Shown one piece after another: positions 7,051-8,806 of a stretch of DNA of 8,806 nt. Source of the DNA: Sphingobacteriaceae bacterium (GTDB taxonomy: Bacteria > Bacteroidota > Bacteroidia > Sphingobacteriales > Sphingobacteriaceae). Numbering within the stretch: the first letter of the stretch is position 1; each line of letters begins with the position of its first letter. The stretch lies in NCBI GenBank assembly GCA_947478315.1, contig CANJWF010000043.1:1-8806 (forward strand). The letters run 5' to 3'. The notes beneath the pieces were generated by a model. The model made no database searches, was not told the DNA's origin, and worked only from the letters and a program-made list of their open reading frames with translations. A program made the position numbers and the translations under genes.

Positions 7051-7079
7051 ATTTCATTAGAATAAAATTTGATTTTTAA
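7051..7079 (-). repeat. Third, partial repeat copy (29 bp)
   Basis: These 29 bases are identical to 6964-6992, the module-one end of copy 2. They directly adjoin copy 2 in the same orientation, with the shared CAT as the junction. The match ends after TTTTTAA, where copies 1 and 2 continue with TGG. It looks like the remnant of a tandem duplication or a truncated unit. Confidence 0.9.
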
Positions 7080-7121
7080 AAGTTCTACGTAACACCCAAA
7101 CAAAATTCCATCAACAATTAA

Positions 7122-7136
7122 TGATAATTATTATCA
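7122..7136. promoter_or_regulatory. Fur-box-like perfect palindrome (TGATAATTATTATCA)
   Basis: The 7-1-7 inverted repeat TGATAAT-T-ATTATCA matches, at every specified position, the heptamer model of Fur binding sites (TGATAATnATTATCA). It lies 152 bases upstream of the queA ATG. An imperfect -7-like box TTTGTTTG (7104 to 7097 on the - strand) sits at a spacing that would put the palindrome over its -33 region. No iron-uptake gene is adjacent. Binding by a Fur-family protein is inferred from the match alone. Confidence 0.5.
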
Positions 7137-7380
7137 AGGGCGTTTAACCTAAAATATGGTTTACGCTTATAAAATAAGAAAGATAAAAGCCTGCAAAACG
7201 CCGCACCCAGTACTTAGGCACATACGTTATCCAAAAATTGACACGCGAAAACCAACGAACCCGCGAATTTACAAAAAACATCCAAATGTAGAGATGAATG
7301 TTTATTTGTGAAGAAATCAATAATTTACAAAAAACCACTTTAATCTCAATCGAAACTTCTACATAGTTCATTTCGCGATT

Positions 7381-7430
7381 AAAAAAAAGCAACGCTAATT
7401 TTAACTTTGTTAAAATTTAAACAGCTTTTA
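7381..7430 (-). terminator. Intrinsic terminator of the SDR gene
   Basis: Just past the SDR stop, the - strand carries AAAAGC (7429-7424) pairing with GCTTTT (7390-7385), enclosing a perfect 9-bp hairpin (7397-7405 with 7409-7417, 3-nt loop). It is followed by a run of eight T (7388-7381). The composition is A/T-rich, but the arrangement of nested stems and T-run is characteristic. Confidence 0.75.
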
Positions 7431-7434
7431 TCAA

Positions 7435-8247
7435 TTAGAATAAAGGATTTTTTTCCTTAGAAAAAATATCATATATCTTTTTATCTAAAGAACCAGGAAA
7501 CAATTTATTTAACAAAATAGCTAACTTTCCTCTTAAAGAAAGTACAACATCTCTCTTTCGATTAATCACTCCCTTAACGAGAGCCTTTGCCACACTTTCT
7601 GCCGTAAACAACTTATGTTCGTCTAAATGACTTTCTCCCTGCTGTTCGCCATGCTCTCTTAAAGCATGTTTACGAATATCGGATGCCGTAAAATAAGGAG
7701 CCACATTCATCACATGCACACCCTCTTGTAACAATTCAATTCTCAAAGATTCCAAAAATCCATTCATCGCATACTTCGATGCCGCATAAGCTGTTCTACC
7801 TGGCGTACCTTGATAACCATTAATAGACGAAACTCCAACCACCGATCCTCCCGTTTTTATAATTTCAGGAAGTGCATACTTAGTACAGTAAACCGTTCCA
7901 AAAAAATTCACATTCATGATATGGTGCACAACCTCTAAATCAACATTTTTAAACAGTGCTCGCATAGAAACACCTGCATTATTAACCAATACATCTAATT
8001 TTCCAAAAGACATAACGGTGTGGTCTATCAAGTATTTACAATCGTCTTGTTTACTCACATCGCATTCTACCGCCAAACAACGCACTCCATATTTTTTTTC
8101 CAATTCAGCAGTAATCTCACATATAGTCACAATTCGACGACCCGCCAATACGACATGAGCACCTTGTTTGGCAAACTCTTCTGCACAGGCCCTACCTATG
8201 CCCGAAGAAGCCCCAGTTACGACAACAACTTTATTTTGCAAACCCAT
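7435..8247 (-). CDS. Short-chain dehydrogenase/reductase (SDR), classical type
   Basis: This 270-residue cytoplasmic NAD(P)-dependent oxidoreductase is of normal length for classical SDRs. The Rossmann glycine motif TGASSGIG is at 11-18, with AGRR (35-38) after the second strand. The two Arg there suggest, but do not prove, NADP(H) preference. D63 lies in the adenine-contacting CDV, and NNAG is at 89-92. The catalytic tetrad is N114, S141, Y154 and K158 (YAASK). The C-terminal tail (RKRDVVLSLRGKLAILLNKLFPGSLDKKIYDIF) resembles the membrane-proximal, 11-beta-HSD/DHRS7-like SDR subgroup common in Bacteroidota. The substrate cannot be inferred. It has its own candidate promoter upstream and a terminator downstream, so it is probably monocistronic. 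Confidence 0.93.
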   Translation of the reverse strand: MGLQNKVVVVTGASSGIGRACAEEFAKQGAHVVLAGRRIVTICEITAELEKKYGVRCLAVECDVSKQDDCKYLIDHTVMSFGKLDVLVNNAGVSMRALFKNVDLEVVHHIMNVNFFGTVYCTKYALPEIIKTGGSVVGVSSINGYQGTPGRTAYAASKYAMNGFLESLRIELLQEGVHVMNVAPYFTASDIRKHALREHGEQQGESHLDEHKLFTAESVAKALVKGVINRKRDVVLSLRGKLAILLNKLFPGSLDKKIYDIFSKEKNPLF

Positions 8248-8284
8248 ATTTTATTCGTGAAGTTTAATTTTTAACAATAAAGCC

Positions 8285-8292
8285 CAAATATA
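8285..8292 (-). promoter_or_regulatory. SDR promoter -7 box (TATATTTG)
   Basis: TATATTTG on the - strand matches TAnnTTTG exactly, 37 bases upstream of the SDR ATG. A TTTC lies 17 bases further upstream, a one-mismatch version of the -33 TTTG. It is the same octamer as in the ferredoxin promoter. Confidence 0.6.
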
Positions 8293-8308
8293 AAATTTAT
8301 TATGGAGA

Positions 8309-8333
8309 CGAAAGTCACGATTTCGTTCACGAA
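8309..8333. repeat. Small overlapping inverted repeats upstream of the SDR gene
   Basis: CGAAA (8309-8313) pairs with TTTCG (8321-8325), and the overlapping TTCGT-TC-ACGAA (8322-8333) is a second 5-bp inverted repeat, so the two hairpins would be mutually exclusive. It is more GC-rich than its surroundings and is followed by CTTCAGC, also present in the 3024-3052 hairpin. Its function is unknown. Confidence 0.3.
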
Positions 8334-8388
8334 TACTTCAGCCTATTATAACATTGAATCATTAACAATCACCAATACTACACAACAC

Positions 8389-8748
8389 CTATCTTAACAC
8401 TTCCTCACAGCTTTTTTTAGCACATTTAGCAATATGCGCTTGCACAAACCGTATATCACCATAAGAAATATCAGACCCCAAGAGCATTTTCAATTCCGAT
8501 ATCCTATCTACCTTCGATTCAACAATCTGTTGTTCAATTAATAGGATACGTTCCTTATCCATTAAACGTTCAATATCTAAGCTACCCTCTCGAATGGCAA
8601 TACTCAAATGCCCTTCAATAGTCGAGACAGTTAACTTACGCTCTTCGGCAATCTCTAAAATTGATTTTCCTGATAACAATAACTGCAACGTCAATTCTTT
8701 AGTAGATACTTTAGAATCTTTATCAACAACTGCCTTTTTTTCGAGCAA
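8389..8748 (-). CDS. HTH_40-type helix-turn-helix protein, probable helicase C-terminal domain
   Basis: The frame gives 119 residues if started at the TTG at 8748; there is no ATG before residue 63. Residues 15-53 (STKELTLQLLLSGKSILEIA, then ERKLTVSTIEGHLS) match the HTH_40 domain found at the C-terminus of RecQ/Pif1-type helicases. A later SELKMLLGSDISYGDIRFV segment (about 84-102) resembles the end of such proteins. The start LEKKAVVDKDSK reads like an interdomain linker. Directly upstream in the same frame, with one codon between, is TAA (8752-8754), preceded by an open frame to the window edge. It is therefore either a separate small DNA-binding protein using a TTG start, or the C-terminal piece of a helicase interrupted by a nonsense codon. 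I favour the second but cannot prove it here. Confidence 0.7.
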   Translation of the reverse strand: MLEKKAVVDKDSKVSTKELTLQLLLSGKSILEIAEERKLTVSTIEGHLSIAIREGSLDIERLMDKERILLIEQQIVESKVDRISELKMLLGSDISYGDIRFVQAHIAKCAKKSCEEVLR

Positions 8749-8751
8749 ATT

Positions 8752-8806
8752 TTAAAAATAAAAATGATCATAACTAGGTAGCAACTGTTCAAAATTCAAT
8801 TCAGCC
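8752..8806 (-). CDS. C-terminal end of an upstream reading frame (partial)
   Basis: Seventeen codons (AELNFEQLLPSYDHFYF) enter from the right edge and end at TAA 8752-8754, in the same frame as the HTH_40 protein that follows. The peptide is too short to identify. Its composition looks coding, and it is probably the end of, or an interruption within, a helicase whose HTH_40 domain lies downstream. Confidence 0.5.
   Translation of the reverse strand, partial: AELNFEQLLPSYDHFYF

Larger units (their letters stand above)
6966..7057 (-). repeat. 92-bp repeat, copy 2 (overlaps the queA start codon)
   Basis: This is a near-identical direct copy of 5821-5912. On the - strand it runs ATGAAATGCC ... 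TTCTAATGAA, and the final ATG is the queA initiation codon. Module two contains the inverted repeat TGAGCG-CT-CGCTCA (7032-7045) and end arms at 7000-7009 and 7048-7057. Module one (6968-7002) forms a hairpin. Copy 2 is fused on its right to a third, partial copy. Confidence 0.93.
7080..7434. other. Gene-free stretch between the SDR gene and queA
   Basis: I find no convincing protein gene here. The stretch holds the Fur-box-like palindrome (7122-7136), then an imperfect inverted repeat GCGT..AACC / GGTT.ACGC (7140-7166). A - strand TACATTTG box (7290 to 7283) matches the -7 consensus, and the SDR terminator lies at its right end. A long A/T-rich frame on the - strand (7144-7392) overlaps the terminator and resembles no family I know. 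A small RNA or a long queA leader is possible. Confidence 0.55.

Noticed and set aside
5821..7057. CRISPR array or insertion sequence formed by the repeats
   Set aside because: Only two full copies are present, about 1.05 kb apart, with a housekeeping gene between them and no short regular spacers. No transposase frame or target-site duplication was recognised.
6970..7080. preQ1 riboswitch upstream of queA
   Set aside because: I do not see the compact preQ1-I pseudoknot pattern, and the same sequence occurs downstream of the gene, so a repeat explains it better.
7144..7392. 82-residue - strand frame between the SDR gene and queA
   Set aside because: It overlaps the SDR terminator, has an odd aromatic-rich composition typical of translated A/T-rich spacer, and resembles no family I know.
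7402..7409. + strand TAACTTTG as a promoter box
   Set aside because: It matches TAnnTTTG but is part of the SDR terminator hairpin and points antisense into the SDR gene, with no -33 box.

Overview
The window looks like a chromosomal segment of a low-GC member of the Bacteroidota, probably Flavobacteriia-like. The evidence is a type III glutamine synthetase, a LuxC-like acyl-CoA reductase divergent from a dicluster ferredoxin, a lipoprotein with a TlpA-type thioredoxin domain, a helicase-type C-terminal HTH domain, no clear Shine-Dalgarno sequences, and TAnnTTTG-type -7 boxes upstream of several genes. The + strand is visibly richer in C than G whichever strand is coding, so the - strand is probably the leading strand. 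I see no rRNA, tRNA, CRISPR array, transposase or phage gene.

Layout. 1-1281 (-) is the N-terminal 427 codons of glutamine synthetase III (glnN), cut by the window edge. 1414-1764 (-) is a 2x[4Fe-4S] ferredoxin, separated from glnN by a strong hairpin terminator. Facing away from it, 1964-3010 (+) is a LuxC-type acyl-CoA reductase, followed by gatB (3098-4546, tRNA-dependent amidotransferase subunit B) and a thioredoxin-fold lipoprotein (4609-5772). These three may form one transcription unit, ending at a hairpin at 5768-5812. On the - strand lie queA (5921-6970, queuosine biosynthesis), a gene-free stretch of about 355 bp, an SDR oxidoreductase (7435-8247), a small HTH_40 protein (8389-8748) and the last 17 codons of an upstream reading frame that runs off the right edge.

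The most unusual part is around queA. Two 92-bp direct repeats (5821-5912 and 6966-7057, 89/92 identical by my alignment) bracket the gene almost exactly, and a third partial copy (7051-7079) abuts the second. The upstream copy overlaps the queA start: its terminal hairpin contains the queA ATG in its 3' arm, and the copy carries a TAnnTTTG promoter-like box. About 150 bp upstream of queA is a perfect 15-bp palindrome identical to the 7-1-7 Fur-box model. A shorter, possibly related hairpin lies between the acyl-CoA reductase and gatB.

Most genes are housekeeping: nitrogen assimilation, tRNA amidation, tRNA modification and thiol redox chemistry. The ferredoxin/acyl-CoA reductase pair is a plausible functional unit. 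The HTH_40 protein may be the detached C-terminus of a helicase, because an in-frame TAA separates it from an upstream frame.
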